NCBI RefSeq assembly: GCF_001870675.1
Contig: NZ_MEHT01000018.1
Span: forward strand, 124,001 to 188,000
DNA: 64,000 bases
Direction: 5' to 3'
Source: Roseinatronobacter thiooxidans
Lineage (GTDB): Bacteria > Pseudomonadota > Alphaproteobacteria > Rhodobacterales > Rhodobacteraceae
In this document: one piece after another, positions 34,812-44,106 of the stretch
Numbering within the stretch: position 1 is the stretch's first letter
Layout of the letters: each line of letters opens with the position of its first letter
Translations under genes and position numbers: made by a program
Notes under the pieces: generated by a model
Seen by the model: only the letters and a program-made list of their open reading frames with translations
The model's database searches: none
Told to the model about the DNA's origin: nothing

Positions 34812-36104
34812 ATGGCCAATGTCGTCGTTGTCGGCGCTCAGTGGGGTGACGAGGGAAAAGGCAAGATCGTGGACTGGCTGTCCGAGCGTGCCGATGTCGT
34901 GGCCCGGTTTCAGGGCGGGCATAATGCAGGCCATACGCTGGTCATTGATGGCAAGGTCTACAAACTGCATGCATTGCCATCTGGCGTGGTGCGTGGCGGC
35001 AAACTGTCGGTCATTGGCAACGGCGTGGTGCTGGACCCATGGCACCTGCTTAAGGAAATCGAGACGATCCGCGCGCAGGGCGTCGAGATTACGCCAGAGA
35101 CGCTGATGATCGCCGAGAATACGCCGCTGATCTTGCCATTTCATGGCGAATTGGACCGCGCACGCGAAAACCAGAACTCGGTCGCCAAGATTGGCACCAC
35201 AGGGCGCGGCATTGGCCCCTGCTATGAAGACAAAGTGGGCCGCCGCGTAATTCGCGTGGCCGATCTGGCCGATGACGCCACCTTGCAGATGCGGGTTGAC
35301 CGCGCGCTGGTGCATCATAATGCGCTGCGCAACGGGCTGGGGCTGGACCCTATCGACCGCGATGCGCTGCTGGCCCAGTTGCGCGCGGTTGCGCCCGAAA
35401 TCCTGAAATTCGCGGCCCCCGTGTGGAAAGTGCTGAATGACAAGCGCAAAGCCGGCAAACGCATCTTGTTTGAAGGCGCGCAGGGCGCGCTGCTGGATGT
35501 AGATTTTGGAACATATCCCTTTGTCACCTCGTCCAATGTCATCGCAGGGCAAGCGGCCACAGGTGTGGGCGTTGGCCCCGGCGCGATAGATTTTGTCCTT
35601 GGCATTGTGAAAGCCTATACCACCCGCGTGGGCGAAGGCCCTTTCCCTACGGAATTGCACGATGCAGATGGCGAGCGCCTTGGCACACGCGGCCATGAAT
35701 TCGGCACCACCACAGGCCGCAAGCGCCGCTGCGGCTGGTTCGATGCCTGCCTGCTGCGCCAGACCTGCGCCACATCGGGCGTCACAGGCATTGCGCTGAC
35801 CAAGCTGGATGTGCTGGACGGGTTCGAGACGCTGAAAATCTGCGTAGGCTATGATCTGGACGGCCAGCGGCTGGATTACCTGCCCACCGCTGCCGATGCG
35901 CAGGCCCGCTGCACCCCCATCTATGAGGAATTGCCGGGTTGGAGTGAAACCACAGAAGGCGCGCGCAGCTGGGCCGACCTGCCCGCAAACGCCATCAAAT
36001 ATGTCCGCCGCGTGGAAGAGTTGATTGATTGCCCCGTCGCCCTACTTTCCACCTCACCTGAGCGCGAAGATACAATCCTAGTCACGGACCCGTTTGCAGA
36101 CTGA
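34812..36104 (+). CDS. purA: adenylosuccinate synthetase
   Basis: 430 residues; GTP-driven condensation of IMP and aspartate to adenylosuccinate, first committed step to AMP. The start [21 protein letters not shown] with the catalytic Asp and P-loop, the HNAGHT switch block, [18 protein letters not shown], and [13 protein letters not shown] all fit. The ATG at 34812 follows AGGAGA; the upstream reading is an extension through the promoter region. Its stop TGA shares a base with the ATG of the next gene. Confidence 0.97.
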   Translation: MANVVVVGAQWGDEGKGKIVDWLSERADVVARFQGGHNAGHTLVIDGKVYKLHALPSGVVRGGKLSVIGNGVVLDPWHLLKEIETIRAQGVEITPETLMIAENTPLILPFHGELDRARENQNSVAKIGTTGRGIGPCYEDKVGRRVIRVADLADDATLQMRVDRALVHHNALRNGLGLDPIDRDALLAQLRAVAPEILKFAAPVWKVLNDKRKAGKRILFEGAQGALLDVDFGTYPFVTSSNVIAGQAATGVGVGPGAIDFVLGIVKAYTTRVGEGPFPTELHDADGERLGTRGHEFGTTTGRKRRCGWFDACLLRQTCATSGVTGIALTKLDVLDGFETLKICVGYDLDGQRLDYLPTAADAQARCTPIYEELPGWSETTEGARSWADLPANAIKYVRRVEELIDCPVALLSTSPEREDTILVTDPFAD

Positions 36105-36331
36105 TGACCTTATCCTGGAAAGCACGAAGACGTTGGGCGCTGTTTGCGCTGGTGGTGGCCTTGCCGCTGTATATTGTGGTGGCGGTTACGGTCGTCTCGA
36201 CGATAGAGCGCCCGCATTTTCTGATCGAATTGCTGATCTATGTCGCGCTAGGCATCCTGTGGGCCTTTCCGCTGAAATCGATTTTCAAGGGCATCAGCAA
36301 ACCTGACCCAGACGCCCCGCACAAGGACTAG
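36104..36331 (+). CDS. DUF2842 small membrane protein
   Basis: 75 residues with two transmembrane helices (about 14-34, LFALVVALPLYIVVAVTVVS, and 42-63, ELLIYVALGILWAFPLKSIF) and a charged C-terminal SKPDPDAPHKD. I recognise it as the small DUF2842 family of alphaproteobacteria, unknown function. The start codon overlaps the purA stop (TGATG), so it is translated with purA. Confidence 0.8.
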   Translation: MTLSWKARRRWALFALVVALPLYIVVAVTVVSTIERPHFLIELLIYVALGILWAFPLKSIFKGISKPDPDAPHKD

Positions 36332-36419
36332 GGCCAAGCACCTGGGACATTGTCCTTGGGCGGCTTTCGTCGCACACTGCGCGCGCGCGATGAAGTAATG
36401 AGAGGCCGCTGAGCGGGTC

Positions 36420-36612
36420 TTTGCGGACGCTGACTTTTTTGGTGCAAAGCCGCGTAGCGTCGGGCCGCGGCGCGGCGATCCTCACGCCCTGCTACAGCAC
36501 TTTATGCTGGCCAAATCCGCGTAAGATCAAGGCCTTGCGCATGGCCAAGCCAAATCGCCGTGCCTGCGGCCCTTTGTTCCGCGCAGGGCATGTCCCACAA
36601 GCCCTCAAAGCT
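36420..36612. repeat. dispersed palindromic element, full copy D with flanks (in gap 36332-36652)
   Basis: The 321 bp gap has no gene. Read on the minus strand it runs from AGCTTTGAGGGCTTGTGGGA through CCTGCGCGGAACAAAGGGCC, CACGGCGATTTGGC, CTTGATCTTACGCGGATTTG, GGATCGCCGCGCCGCGGCC and GACGCTACGCGGCTTTGCAC to ACCAAAAAAGTCAGCGTCCG. The two ends are the same as those of the deleted copy at 19869, showing that the element is longer than its core. The rest of the gap (36332-36419 and 36613-36652) shows nothing I can name. Confidence 0.85.
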
Positions 36613-36652
36613 ACCCTCATGGGGCTGGCGAATTTCCCAACATAAGTAAACC

Positions 36653-37756
36653 TTACAGCGGCCCGCTTTGAAACAACTGCACCTTAAGCCCGCCATGCGG
36701 CAGCAGCGGGCCAGGAGTCAGGTTCAGCCCTGTTACATGCGCAAGCTTGCGGTCAGAGGTGACAAGCCCCACACGCCAGCCCTTCATCTGGGTTTTCAAC
36801 ACCTCGCCAAGGCTGGCATACAGGCCATATAGCAGCTTGGGGCTGCTGATCCGCGCGCCATATGGCGGATTGACCATCACCAAGCCGGGGGGCGTGTCGG
36901 GGCGCATCAGCGCGCCAAGTGGTTGACAGATAAACTGCGTGCAAGCCGCCACCCCTGCCCGTTCGGCATTTTGCTGGCTGTTGCGCACAGCGCCCTGATC
37001 CCGGTCAAAGCCGAAAAACTGCAAGGGCGGCAGGCGCGACGGGGAGGCGCGCATCTTGTCCCATGCGCCCGCGTTGAAACTGGCAAACTGCTCAAACGCA
37101 AAGCCCCGCGTACGCCCCGGCGCCAGTCCGGCGGCAATCTCGGCGGCCTCAATGACAAATGTCCCCGACCCGCACATCGGGTCAAGTACCGGCTGGGTGC
37201 CGTCATAGCCCATCTGCCGCAAGAACAGCGCCGCCATCGTCTCGCGCAAGGGCGCTTTGCCGGTGGCCAGCTTGTGGCCGCGCTTGTGCAGCCCTTCGCC
37301 AGAGCTGTCCAGCGACAGCGTGACCAGATCATCCTCGATCCGCACCATCAGCCGCAGCGTGGCAGCAGGGTCAATTGGCGCGCCCAGCGTCTCGGCAATC
37401 GCGCGCTCGACCCGTTGTGCGGCAGCGCCCTGATGGTAGATTTTGGAGCGCGCGCAAACCGCCTCGACCTTGATCGCAACATCGGCACGCAGAAAATCAC
37501 CCCACGGGAATTTGCGCGCGCGCTTGTCCAGCTGCGCCAGATGCATGGCACGAAATTCGCCAATACGCACCAAAACACGACTGGCCCCGCGCAGCCACAG
37601 ATTGGCGCGCCACACATCGCGCCACCCGCCCGAGATTTCAACGCCCCCCGCAACCGCGACAGGATCGGCCAGCCCCAAGGCGCGCGCCTCTTCGGCCAAG
37701 ACAGGCTCCAACCCCGGAAGGCAGGAAAGGAATATCTGGAAATTCTGGTCACTCAT
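36653..37756 (-). CDS. THUMP domain class I SAM-dependent RNA methyltransferase (RlmL N-terminal type)
   Basis: 367 residues. An N-terminal ferredoxin-like/THUMP region (about 1-155, LSCLPGLEPVLAEEARALGL) precedes an RlmL-type methyltransferase (about 160-365) with DPMCGSGTFVIEAAEIAAG (SAM-binding motif I and the THUMP-associated acidic block) and VMVNPPYGARI, the NPPY motif for N-methylation of a base. It corresponds to the N-terminal half of the E. coli RlmKL fusion, which methylates 23S rRNA G2445. ATG 37756 starts the MSDQNFQIFLSCLPG. It is followed by the repeat; PhhB lies upstream on the same strand. Confidence 0.88.
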   Translation of the reverse strand: MSDQNFQIFLSCLPGLEPVLAEEARALGLADPVAVAGGVEISGGWRDVWRANLWLRGASRVLVRIGEFRAMHLAQLDKRARKFPWGDFLRADVAIKVEAVCARSKIYHQGAAAQRVERAIAETLGAPIDPAATLRLMVRIEDDLVTLSLDSSGEGLHKRGHKLATGKAPLRETMAALFLRQMGYDGTQPVLDPMCGSGTFVIEAAEIAAGLAPGRTRGFAFEQFASFNAGAWDKMRASPSRLPPLQFFGFDRDQGAVRNSQQNAERAGVAACTQFICQPLGALMRPDTPPGLVMVNPPYGARISSPKLLYGLYASLGEVLKTQMKGWRVGLVTSDRKLAHVTGLNLTPGPLLPHGGLKVQLFQSGPL

Positions 37757-37813
37757 GCAAGGGCCGATACGGGGAAATGCCGCATGACGCCAGCGCAAAA
37801 GCGCGCTTTTGCC

Positions 37814-38107
37814 TCAGCCTTCCCCTACAAGCGCATCCATGCGCTTGGCCAGCTGCACATCCAGATCCGACAGCCCGCCCACATCATGCGTGCTCAGCGT
37901 GACCGAAACCGTTTTATAGACATTGAACCATTCGGGATGGTGGCCCATTTTTTCCGCCACAATCGCCGCACGTGTCATCCAGCCAAAGGCCTCGATGAAA
38001 TTGGCAAAAACGTAGTCTTTGGCAATCGCATCGCGCCCGTCCACCATGGCCCACCCCGCCTGCATCAGCGGGTCCAGCGTGCTGCGATCTGTCAGTTTTT
38101 CAACCAT
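37814..38107 (-). CDS. phhB: 4a-hydroxytetrahydrobiopterin dehydratase (pterin-4a-carbinolamine dehydratase)
   Basis: 97 residues, the normal PCD/DCoH length. The sequence [20 protein letters not shown] and [17 protein letters not shown], with the HHPEW catalytic histidines, and [20 protein letters not shown] at the end, define the family. It regenerates the pterin cofactor of aromatic amino acid hydroxylases. ATG 38107 lies behind GGAGGCAGAA and overlaps the stop of the FemAB-like gene by 8 bp. No phenylalanine hydroxylase is seen nearby, as is common. Confidence 0.9.
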   Translation of the reverse strand: MVEKLTDRSTLDPLMQAGWAMVDGRDAIAKDYVFANFIEAFGWMTRAAIVAEKMGHHPEWFNVYKTVSVTLSTHDVGGLSDLDVQLAKRMDALVGEG

Positions 38108-39281
38108 TTCTGCCTCCATCCGTTTTACGAAACGGCGCATATTCCGCCATCACTTGCATTTCATACTCTATCGCGCGCCCTTCTTCCGAGAGATACCGGG
38201 CCACTGCCTTGTGAAACCCCGTTTCGGGGAAGTAATGCAGCGAATGCACCCTTGAGGGCATGTAACCCCGCGCAAGCTTATGGGTTCCTTGCGCGCCCGC
38301 CTCGACACGGGCAATGCCGCGCGCAATCGCAAAATCCATCGCCTGGTAATAACACAGTTCGAAATGCAGGCAGGGGTGGTCTTCAACACAGCCCCAATAG
38401 CGCCCGAACAAGGTCTGTTGCCCGATGAAATTCAGCGCCCCTGCAACAGGTTCCCCGTCGCGTTCGGCCAGCACCAGCACCACATCTTCGCGCATCTGGT
38501 CCTGCACCAGATCGAAAAAGGCCCGCGTCAGATAGGGCGTGCCCCATTTGCGCGCGCCTGTATCCTGATAAAACGCCCAGAACGCGTCCCAATGCGCAGG
38601 CTCCAGCGCATCGCCGGTCAGCGCGCGGATCGTGCCACCAAAGCCTTGCGCGGTGGCGCGTTCCTTGCGAATCGTCTTGCGCTTGCGCGATGACAGGGCC
38701 GCCAGAAACCCGTCGAAATCCTGATAGCCGTCATTTTCCCAATGGAACTGCTCGGTCACGCGGTGCAAAAAGCCATGCTCGGCCCCCTGCGCGGCCTCTG
38801 CTTCGGTGCAAAAGGTCACATGCGCCGAAGACAGCCGGTTGTCGCGCGCAATCTGCGCCATTGCCTGCAAGATCGCGGCCATGCCCTGTTGCTCGAACCC
38901 TGCCTTACACAAAAACCGCCTGCCCGTTGCAGGCGTAAAGGGGACAGCCGCTTGCAGCTTGGGGTAATACCGCCCGCCCGCGCGGGCATAGGCCTGTGCG
39001 AAAGCATGGTCGAAAATATATTCGCCCTGTGAATGCGATTTCACATAAAGCGGGGCCACGGCAATAAGTTCGCCGCCCTGATGCACCAGTATATGGCGCG
39101 GCTCCCAGCCGCTGCCCTCGCCCACAGACCCGGACCGTTCCAGTGCGTGCAAAAACCTGTGTGTTGTGAACGGGTCCAGCGGGGGCTGCGCGCCCTGCGG
39201 GTTGGCACATGCATCCCACTGATCGGGGTCAATCTGACCCAGATCACTGTTCAGCGTGACCGAGAGCGCGCAATCATCCAT
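38100..39281 (-). CDS. GNAT/FemAB-like N-acyltransferase (DUF482 type)
   Basis: 393 residues, matching the peptidogalycan-biosynthesis/DUF482 type of two-lobe acyltransferase related to FemX and GNAT proteins. Conserved parts include [20 protein letters not shown] (about 75-95), [16 protein letters not shown] (about 190-210) and [10 protein letters not shown]-like and [35 protein letters not shown] in the last third. Function is inferred to be acyl transfer to an amine; target is unknown. It begins directly after the stop of the peroxiredoxin gene (no gap) and overlaps phhB by 8 bp, so peroxiredoxin, this protein and PhhB form one transcript. Confidence 0.78.
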   Translation of the reverse strand: MDDCALSVTLNSDLGQIDPDQWDACANPQGAQPPLDPFTTHRFLHALERSGSVGEGSGWEPRHILVHQGGELIAVAPLYVKSHSQGEYIFDHAFAQAYARAGGRYYPKLQAAVPFTPATGRRFLCKAGFEQQGMAAILQAMAQIARDNRLSSAHVTFCTEAEAAQGAEHGFLHRVTEQFHWENDGYQDFDGFLAALSSRKRKTIRKERATAQGFGGTIRALTGDALEPAHWDAFWAFYQDTGARKWGTPYLTRAFFDLVQDQMREDVVLVLAERDGEPVAGALNFIGQQTLFGRYWGCVEDHPCLHFELCYYQAMDFAIARGIARVEAGAQGTHKLARGYMPSRVHSLHYFPETGFHKAVARYLSEEGRAIEYEMQVMAEYAPFRKTDGGRNG

Positions 39282-39770
39282 TTACATCGCCGCCAAAAGC
39301 GCCTCACCGGCCGAGACTTCACACACGCCGGGGCTTTCCTCGACATGCAGCAGGCTGACGACGCCATCCTCGACCACCATCGCATAGCGCTTGGACCGGC
39401 CTATCAGGCCGACAGGCGGCGCGTCGAAATCCATGCCAATCGCCTTGGTGAACCCGCCTGCGCCATCGGCCAGCAATGTCAAACCGGCCTCTGCCGCCCC
39501 TGTCGACTCGCCCCAAGCTTTCATCACGAAAGGGTCATTCACAGACAGGCACAGAATTTCATCCACGCCCTTGGCCGCAAGCCCGTCCTTCGTGCGGATG
39601 AAGCTGGGCACATGCGCCGAATTGCAGGTGGGGGTAAATGCGCCGGGTACCGCAAAGATCACGACTTTGCGGCCTTTGGTCAGGCTGGCAAGCTCTACCT
39701 GCTCTGGCCCGTTTTCGCCCATACGGATGAAGCTGGCCTCTGGCAATTTGTCCCCGGTTGCGAGTGTCAT
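39282..39770 (-). CDS. peroxiredoxin, Prx5 (AhpE/hybrid) type
   Basis: 162 residues, thioredoxin-fold peroxiredoxin of the Prx5 class. The peroxidatic cysteine sits in PGAFTPTCNSAHVPSF (about residue 50), followed by FVMKAWGESTGAAEAGLTLLADG and RSKRYAMVVEDGVV. It has no resolving cysteine in the usual C-terminal site and probably uses glutathione or glutaredoxin. It reduces hydrogen and organic peroxides in the cytoplasm. AGGAG precedes the ATG. It leads the row peroxiredoxin - FemAB-like - phhB on the minus strand. Confidence 0.92.
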   Translation of the reverse strand: MTLATGDKLPEASFIRMGENGPEQVELASLTKGRKVVIFAVPGAFTPTCNSAHVPSFIRTKDGLAAKGVDEILCLSVNDPFVMKAWGESTGAAEAGLTLLADGAGGFTKAIGMDFDAPPVGLIGRSKRYAMVVEDGVVSLLHVEESPGVCEVSAGEALLAAM

Positions 39771-39853
39771 GGATTGGCTCCTGTCATTGTTAAGGTTATT
39801 TGTGCAAGGAACATAGCGTATCGTTGCACAGCGGCCAGAGGGGCGAGAGCAGA

Positions 39854-41056
39854 ATGAACAGAATAGTGGTTATTGGGGCCGGTCAGGCCGGCGCCTCCCT
39901 TGTTGCCAAATTGCGGGTGCTGGGCTTTGGCGGGCAGATCACGCTGATCGGCGAGGAACCCGCGCCCCCCTACCAGCGCCCGCCTTTGTCAAAGGCCTAT
40001 CTGCTGGGCGACATGACGCAAGAGCGGCTGTTTCTGCGCCCCGAAAGCTTCTATGCCGAACACCAGATCGACTTGCAGCTTGGCGCGCCGGTCGAGCATA
40101 TTGACCGTGGCGAACAAACCCTGCGCGTTGGTGGCAAAGTCTTGGCCTATGACGCGCTGGCCTTCACCACAGGCGCAATCCCGCGCCATCTGCCTGCCAC
40201 CATCGGCGGCGCGCTGTCTGGCGTCCATGTTGTGCGCACCCTGTCAGATGTCGATGCAATGGCCCCGAATTTCACCGCGGGGCGGCGCGTGGTCATTGTG
40301 GGGGGCGGCTATATCGGGCTGGAAGCCGCTGCCGTTGCCGCCAAATTGGGCCTGCATGTCACAGTGCTGGAAATGGCCCCGCGCATCCTGCAACGCGTCG
40401 CCGCCCCCGAGACATCGGCGGCCATCCATGCCCTGCATGAAGGGCATGGCGTGCGAATCCTTGTATCCACAGGGCTAGACCGCATCGAGGGTGAGACCCA
40501 TGTCACCGGCCTGCGCCTTGACGATGGCACCCTTCTTGACGCGGATTTCGTCATTGCGGGCATTGGGGTCACCCCCGCCACAGCGCTGGCAGAGCGCGCG
40601 GGTCTGATGGTGGAAAACGGCATCAAGGTCGATGCGCAGGGCCGCACCTCGGACGCGCATATCTGGGCGGCGGGCGATTGCGCGGCATTTCCCTATCGGG
40701 GCACAAGCATGCGGCTGGAAAGCGTGCAAAACGCCATAGATCAGGCCGAACTGGTGGCCGAAAACATGCTGGGCGCAGGCAAGGACTATGACCCCGTGCC
40801 GTGGTTCTGGTCCGATCAATACGACATGAAACTGCAAATTGCGGGGCTGAATACCGGCTATGACCGTGTGGTGGTCCGGCAGACGGATGCGCGCAGCCAC
40901 TGGTATTTCGCAGGCGAGAAGTTTCTGGCGGTCGATGCGCTGGGGGATGCGCGCGCCTTCATGGTGGGCAAGCGGTTGCTGGAAATGGGACGCAGCCCCG
41001 ATGCGCAGGCCCTTGCAGACCCGCAAACCGACCTTAAATCGCTGTTGCGCGCATGA
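39854..41056 (+). CDS. NAD(P)/FAD-dependent ferredoxin reductase
   Basis: 400 residues of the pyridine nucleotide-disulfide reductase fold without a redox disulfide, of the putidaredoxin/rhodocoxin reductase (CamA/ThcD) type. IVVIGAGQAGASLVAKL (FAD GxGxxG) opens the protein, APPYQRPPLSK is the typical flavin-near loop, VVIVGGGYIGLEAAAVA (about 145-160) binds NAD(P), and DAHIWAAGDCA near residue 280 closes the FAD site. It passes electrons to a [2Fe-2S] ferredoxin; no ferredoxin or P450 is adjacent, so the partner is elsewhere. The ATG 39854 follows a GAGAG stretch. rsmD starts in its last codons. Confidence 0.88.
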   Translation: MNRIVVIGAGQAGASLVAKLRVLGFGGQITLIGEEPAPPYQRPPLSKAYLLGDMTQERLFLRPESFYAEHQIDLQLGAPVEHIDRGEQTLRVGGKVLAYDALAFTTGAIPRHLPATIGGALSGVHVVRTLSDVDAMAPNFTAGRRVVIVGGGYIGLEAAAVAAKLGLHVTVLEMAPRILQRVAAPETSAAIHALHEGHGVRILVSTGLDRIEGETHVTGLRLDDGTLLDADFVIAGIGVTPATALAERAGLMVENGIKVDAQGRTSDAHIWAAGDCAAFPYRGTSMRLESVQNAIDQAELVAENMLGAGKDYDPVPWFWSDQYDMKLQIAGLNTGYDRVVVRQTDARSHWYFAGEKFLAVDALGDARAFMVGKRLLEMGRSPDAQALADPQTDLKSLLRA

Positions 41057-41622
41057 GGATCATCGGCGGCACATATCGCGGCTTGAAACTGGCCGATGTC
41101 GGCGCGGGCGACATGGACGCCCATCTGCGCCCCACCTCGGACAGGGTGCGAGAGGCGATTTTCAACCTGCTGATCAACGGCAGCCATGCGCAGCCTTTGG
41201 ACGGCGCGCGCGTGTTGGACCTGTTTGCAGGCACCGGCGCGCTGGGGCTGGAAGCGCTGTCACGCGGGGCGGCGCAATGCACCTTTGTCGATGACGGCGC
41301 GGCGGCGCGCGCGCTGCTGCGCGCCAATATCGAAAAGGCCCATGCCATGGGTTGCACGAAGGTGTTTCGCCGCGACGCCACCCGCTTGGGCGAAAATCGC
41401 GGCCCTGCCTTTACGCTGGTCTTTCTTGACCCGCCCTATGGCAAGGGCCTGGGCGAGGCCGCACTGGCCTCGGCCATAACGGGCGGCTGGATCGCGCCGG
41501 ATGCGCAGATTGTCTGGGAAGAGGCCAGCCCGCAACTGCCCCCGCCGGGGTTTGAAACCCTCGACCAGCGCCGCTATGGCGAAACCCATGTCACCCTGTT
41601 GCGCCGCAAGGAAACCCCATGA
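41053..41622 (+). CDS. rsmD: 16S rRNA (guanine(966)-N(2))-methyltransferase RsmD
   Basis: 189 residues. MRIIGGTYRGLKLADV, RPTSDRVREAIFNLL, LDLFAGTGALGLEALSRGA (SAM motif) and VFLDPPYGKG (the DPPY catalytic motif) are the RsmD signature. It methylates G966 of 16S rRNA on the small subunit. The start overlaps the preceding reductase stop by 4 bp and its own stop overlaps the HAD gene by 4 bp, so the three are cotranscribed. Confidence 0.95.
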   Translation: MRIIGGTYRGLKLADVGAGDMDAHLRPTSDRVREAIFNLLINGSHAQPLDGARVLDLFAGTGALGLEALSRGAAQCTFVDDGAAARALLRANIEKAHAMGCTKVFRRDATRLGENRGPAFTLVFLDPPYGKGLGEAALASAITGGWIAPDAQIVWEEASPQLPPPGFETLDQRRYGETHVTLLRRKETP

Positions 41623-42266
41623 CACCCGCGCTTGTAATTTTCGACTGTGACGGCGTGATTGTAGACAGCGAGCCGCTGACGCATCAGGTCTTGCGCGACG
41701 ATCTGGCCGCGCATGGGCTGGATATGACAGTTGCACAGGTCACCACCCAATTCATCGGCGGCACCATGTCGGGCGTGGCGCAAAAAGCGCGCGCGATGGG
41801 CGCAGCGCTGCCGACCGACTGGGTGGATGGGTTCTATGCAAAGCTATATCAGCAGCTTGCACAGCACACGCCGCTGATTGCAGGAATTGAACAGCTGCTC
41901 GACCGGCTGGACGATGCGGCCATCCCCTATTGCATCGCCTCCAACGGGCGCATGGCCAAGATGCGCGTCACGATGGGCCAGCACCCTGCGCTATGGGCGC
42001 GGGTACAAGGGCGCATGTTTTCCGCCGAACACGTCCCCGCCCCCAAACCCGCGCCCGACCTGTTCCTGTATGCGGCCCAAACCCTTGGAGCCACGCCTGC
42101 CGATTGCGTGGTGATCGAAGACAGCGCAACAGGCGCGCGCGCCGCACGCAGCGCCGCCATGCGCTGCTTCGGCTATGCGCCCCATGATACCGGCGCGCAT
42201 CTCAGCGCGGAAGGGGCACAAGTCTTTCAAGACATGACCCAACTGCCAGCCTTGTTGCGCCTTTAG
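41619..42266 (+). CDS. HAD superfamily hydrolase
   Basis: 215 residues, HAD-IA phosphatase. Motif I is IFDCDGVIVDSEPL (nucleophile Asp), motif II lies at YCIASNGR, motif III Lys and the DD of motif IV at VIEDSATGARAARSA are visible. It resembles phosphoglycolate- or sugar-phosphate phosphatases and beta-phosphoglucomutases; the substrate cannot be told from sequence. Last gene of the reductase - rsmD - HAD row. It converges on the TPP enzyme gene with a GAGTATTTCTGG-type motif between. Confidence 0.85.
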   Translation: MTPALVIFDCDGVIVDSEPLTHQVLRDDLAAHGLDMTVAQVTTQFIGGTMSGVAQKARAMGAALPTDWVDGFYAKLYQQLAQHTPLIAGIEQLLDRLDDAAIPYCIASNGRMAKMRVTMGQHPALWARVQGRMFSAEHVPAPKPAPDLFLYAAQTLGATPADCVVIEDSATGARAARSAAMRCFGYAPHDTGAHLSAEGAQVFQDMTQLPALLRL

Positions 42267-42289
42267 CATTTTCTTGCCAGAAATACTCC
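42267..42289 (-). repeat. conserved GAGTATTT...GAAAATG motif, copy 1
   Basis: On the minus strand the 23 bases read GGAGTATTTCTGGCAAGAAA and then ATG. The same motif with one change is at 47794-47819 on the plus strand. Both are in convergent gene gaps and next to GC-rich pyrimidine/purine runs (ACGCCCTTGG here). Function is unknown; a 3' end or RNA-binding element is one possibility. Confidence 0.6.
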
Positions 42290-42328
42290 AAGGGCGTCAG
42301 CGCCATCGCCCCTCCCCCCCACGCCCTG

Positions 42329-43984
42329 TCACTTGGCCAGCGCACGCGCCCCCGCCACTGTCAGCGCAGGTGCCAGCGCGTCAGGGTCCAGCACCAGTTC
42401 GATCACCGCAGGCAGCCCCGCATCGGTTGCGCGCTGATAGGCGGCGGCGAAATCCTCTGTCCGCTCGACCCGTTCGCCATGCCCGCCATAAGCGCGCGCA
42501 AGGGCTGCGTAATCGGGGTTGAACATCTGCGTGCCACTTACGCGGCCCGGATAGGTCTTTTCCTGATGCATGCGGATGGTGCCGTATTGGCCGTTATTAC
42601 ACACGATCACCACGATATTGGCCCCGTATTGGCGCGCCGTCGACATCTCGTTCAACGTCATCTGGAAACACCCATCGCCTGCAAAGCAGATCACAGGGCG
42701 GTCGGGGTGTTCCAGCTTGGCTGAAATCGCCGCCGGAAAGCCATAGCCCATCGACCCCGATGTGGGCGCAAGATGGCCCGGAAAGGCGCGCGCGCGCAGG
42801 TAGCGGTGCAGAAACGCCGCATAATTGCCCGCACCATTGGTCACAATGGCAGTGTCAGGCAGCATGTCGGACAGTTGGTGGATCACCTGCTCCAGCTTGA
42901 CCGCGCCGGGGGTTTCCTTAGGGGTGACCCATGCCAGATAATCGTCGTGCGCTGCGCGGGTCCAGTCGGCCCAGTCGGGGTGGTCGGGGGCCGCGCGCTG
43001 GCTGAGTTTCGCAATCACATCGACGGCAGGTGCCGCCAGCGCCAGATCGGGGCGGAACACGCGGCCCAATTCATCGGGGTCGGGGTGGATGTGGATGATG
43101 GTCTTGCCGGGCTTGGCAGGGTCCACCAGTTCATACCCGCCCGTGGCGATATCGCCCATACGAGAGCCAAGAACCAGCAGACAATCGGCATCGCGCAGGC
43201 GTTGCGCCAGTTTCGGGTTCATGCCCACCGCCAGATCGCCCGCGTAATTGGGGTGGCGGTTGTCGATCCGGTCCATCCGGCGGAAGGTCACACAGACAGG
43301 CAGGCCGAAGTTTTCGGCAAATTGCCCCAGCGCCTGCGCTGTTTCCGCCGACCAGACCGACCCGCCCGCAATCACCAAGGGGCGTTTGGCCCGGCACAGC
43401 ATGTCCTGCACCGCATCTAACTGCTCGGAGCACACTGACGGCGGCGTGGGCGCGACTGGCGGAATATCCGCCACATCCGCATGCGCGGAGAGGATGTTTT
43501 CAGGCAGCGCCAGCACCACAGGGCCGGGGCGGCCAGAGCGCGCCTGATGAAAGGCGCGGCTGATATATTCGGGCAGCCGTTCGGTATGGTCCACCTCCGC
43601 CGCCCATTTGGCGATGGGCTTGAAGAATTCGCGGTAATTGACTTCCTGAAATGCCTCGCGGTCGCGGTGGCGGTTGTCGATCTGGCCCACAAACATGATC
43701 AGCGGCGTCGAATCCTGCCGTGCGATGTGAATACCGGCACTGGCATTGCTGGCCCCCGGCCCGCGCGTGACAAACACAATCCCCGGCTGGCCTGTCAGTT
43801 TGGCATGGGCTTCGGCCATCATGCAGGCCCCACCTTCGTGGCGGCAGACAATATTGGTGATGCCAGACTCGTACAGCCCGTCCAATGCCGCCAAAAAGCT
43901 TTCACCGGGCACCGAGAACACCCGCGTCACCCCTTGCGCTTTCAGCTGGTCCACCAGAATTTGCCCGCCATGTCGCTGTGTCAT
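42329..43984 (-). CDS. thiamine diphosphate-dependent acetolactate synthase-like enzyme
   Basis: 551 residues with the standard three-domain order: Pyr domain with the catalytic Glu in CRHEGGACMMAEAHAKL (about 52-68), central domain, and PP domain with the ThDP motif GDGCFQMTLNEMSTARQY...NNGQYG (about 430-465). It resembles the acetolactate synthase large-subunit-like family that acts on 2-oxo acids but has no neighbouring small subunit, so it is probably not the biosynthetic AHAS and may be a catabolic decarboxylase or carboligase. ATG 43984 is preceded by AGAGGGTG; the long upstream reading is not conserved. Confidence 0.85.
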   Translation of the reverse strand: MTQRHGGQILVDQLKAQGVTRVFSVPGESFLAALDGLYESGITNIVCRHEGGACMMAEAHAKLTGQPGIVFVTRGPGASNASAGIHIARQDSTPLIMFVGQIDNRHRDREAFQEVNYREFFKPIAKWAAEVDHTERLPEYISRAFHQARSGRPGPVVLALPENILSAHADVADIPPVAPTPPSVCSEQLDAVQDMLCRAKRPLVIAGGSVWSAETAQALGQFAENFGLPVCVTFRRMDRIDNRHPNYAGDLAVGMNPKLAQRLRDADCLLVLGSRMGDIATGGYELVDPAKPGKTIIHIHPDPDELGRVFRPDLALAAPAVDVIAKLSQRAAPDHPDWADWTRAAHDDYLAWVTPKETPGAVKLEQVIHQLSDMLPDTAIVTNGAGNYAAFLHRYLRARAFPGHLAPTSGSMGYGFPAAISAKLEHPDRPVICFAGDGCFQMTLNEMSTARQYGANIVVIVCNNGQYGTIRMHQEKTYPGRVSGTQMFNPDYAALARAYGGHGERVERTEDFAAAYQRATDAGLPAVIELVLDPDALAPALTVAGARALAK

Positions 43985-44106
43985 ATCACCCTCTTTCACA
44001 TGTTCACCATACAGAGTGAGAGATATGCCGCGCCTGCGCAAGCACAAGGATTGCCTTTTGTTCGTCAAGTCATAGCTAAGGAAACAAAGCAAATTAAGGA
44101 GATATG

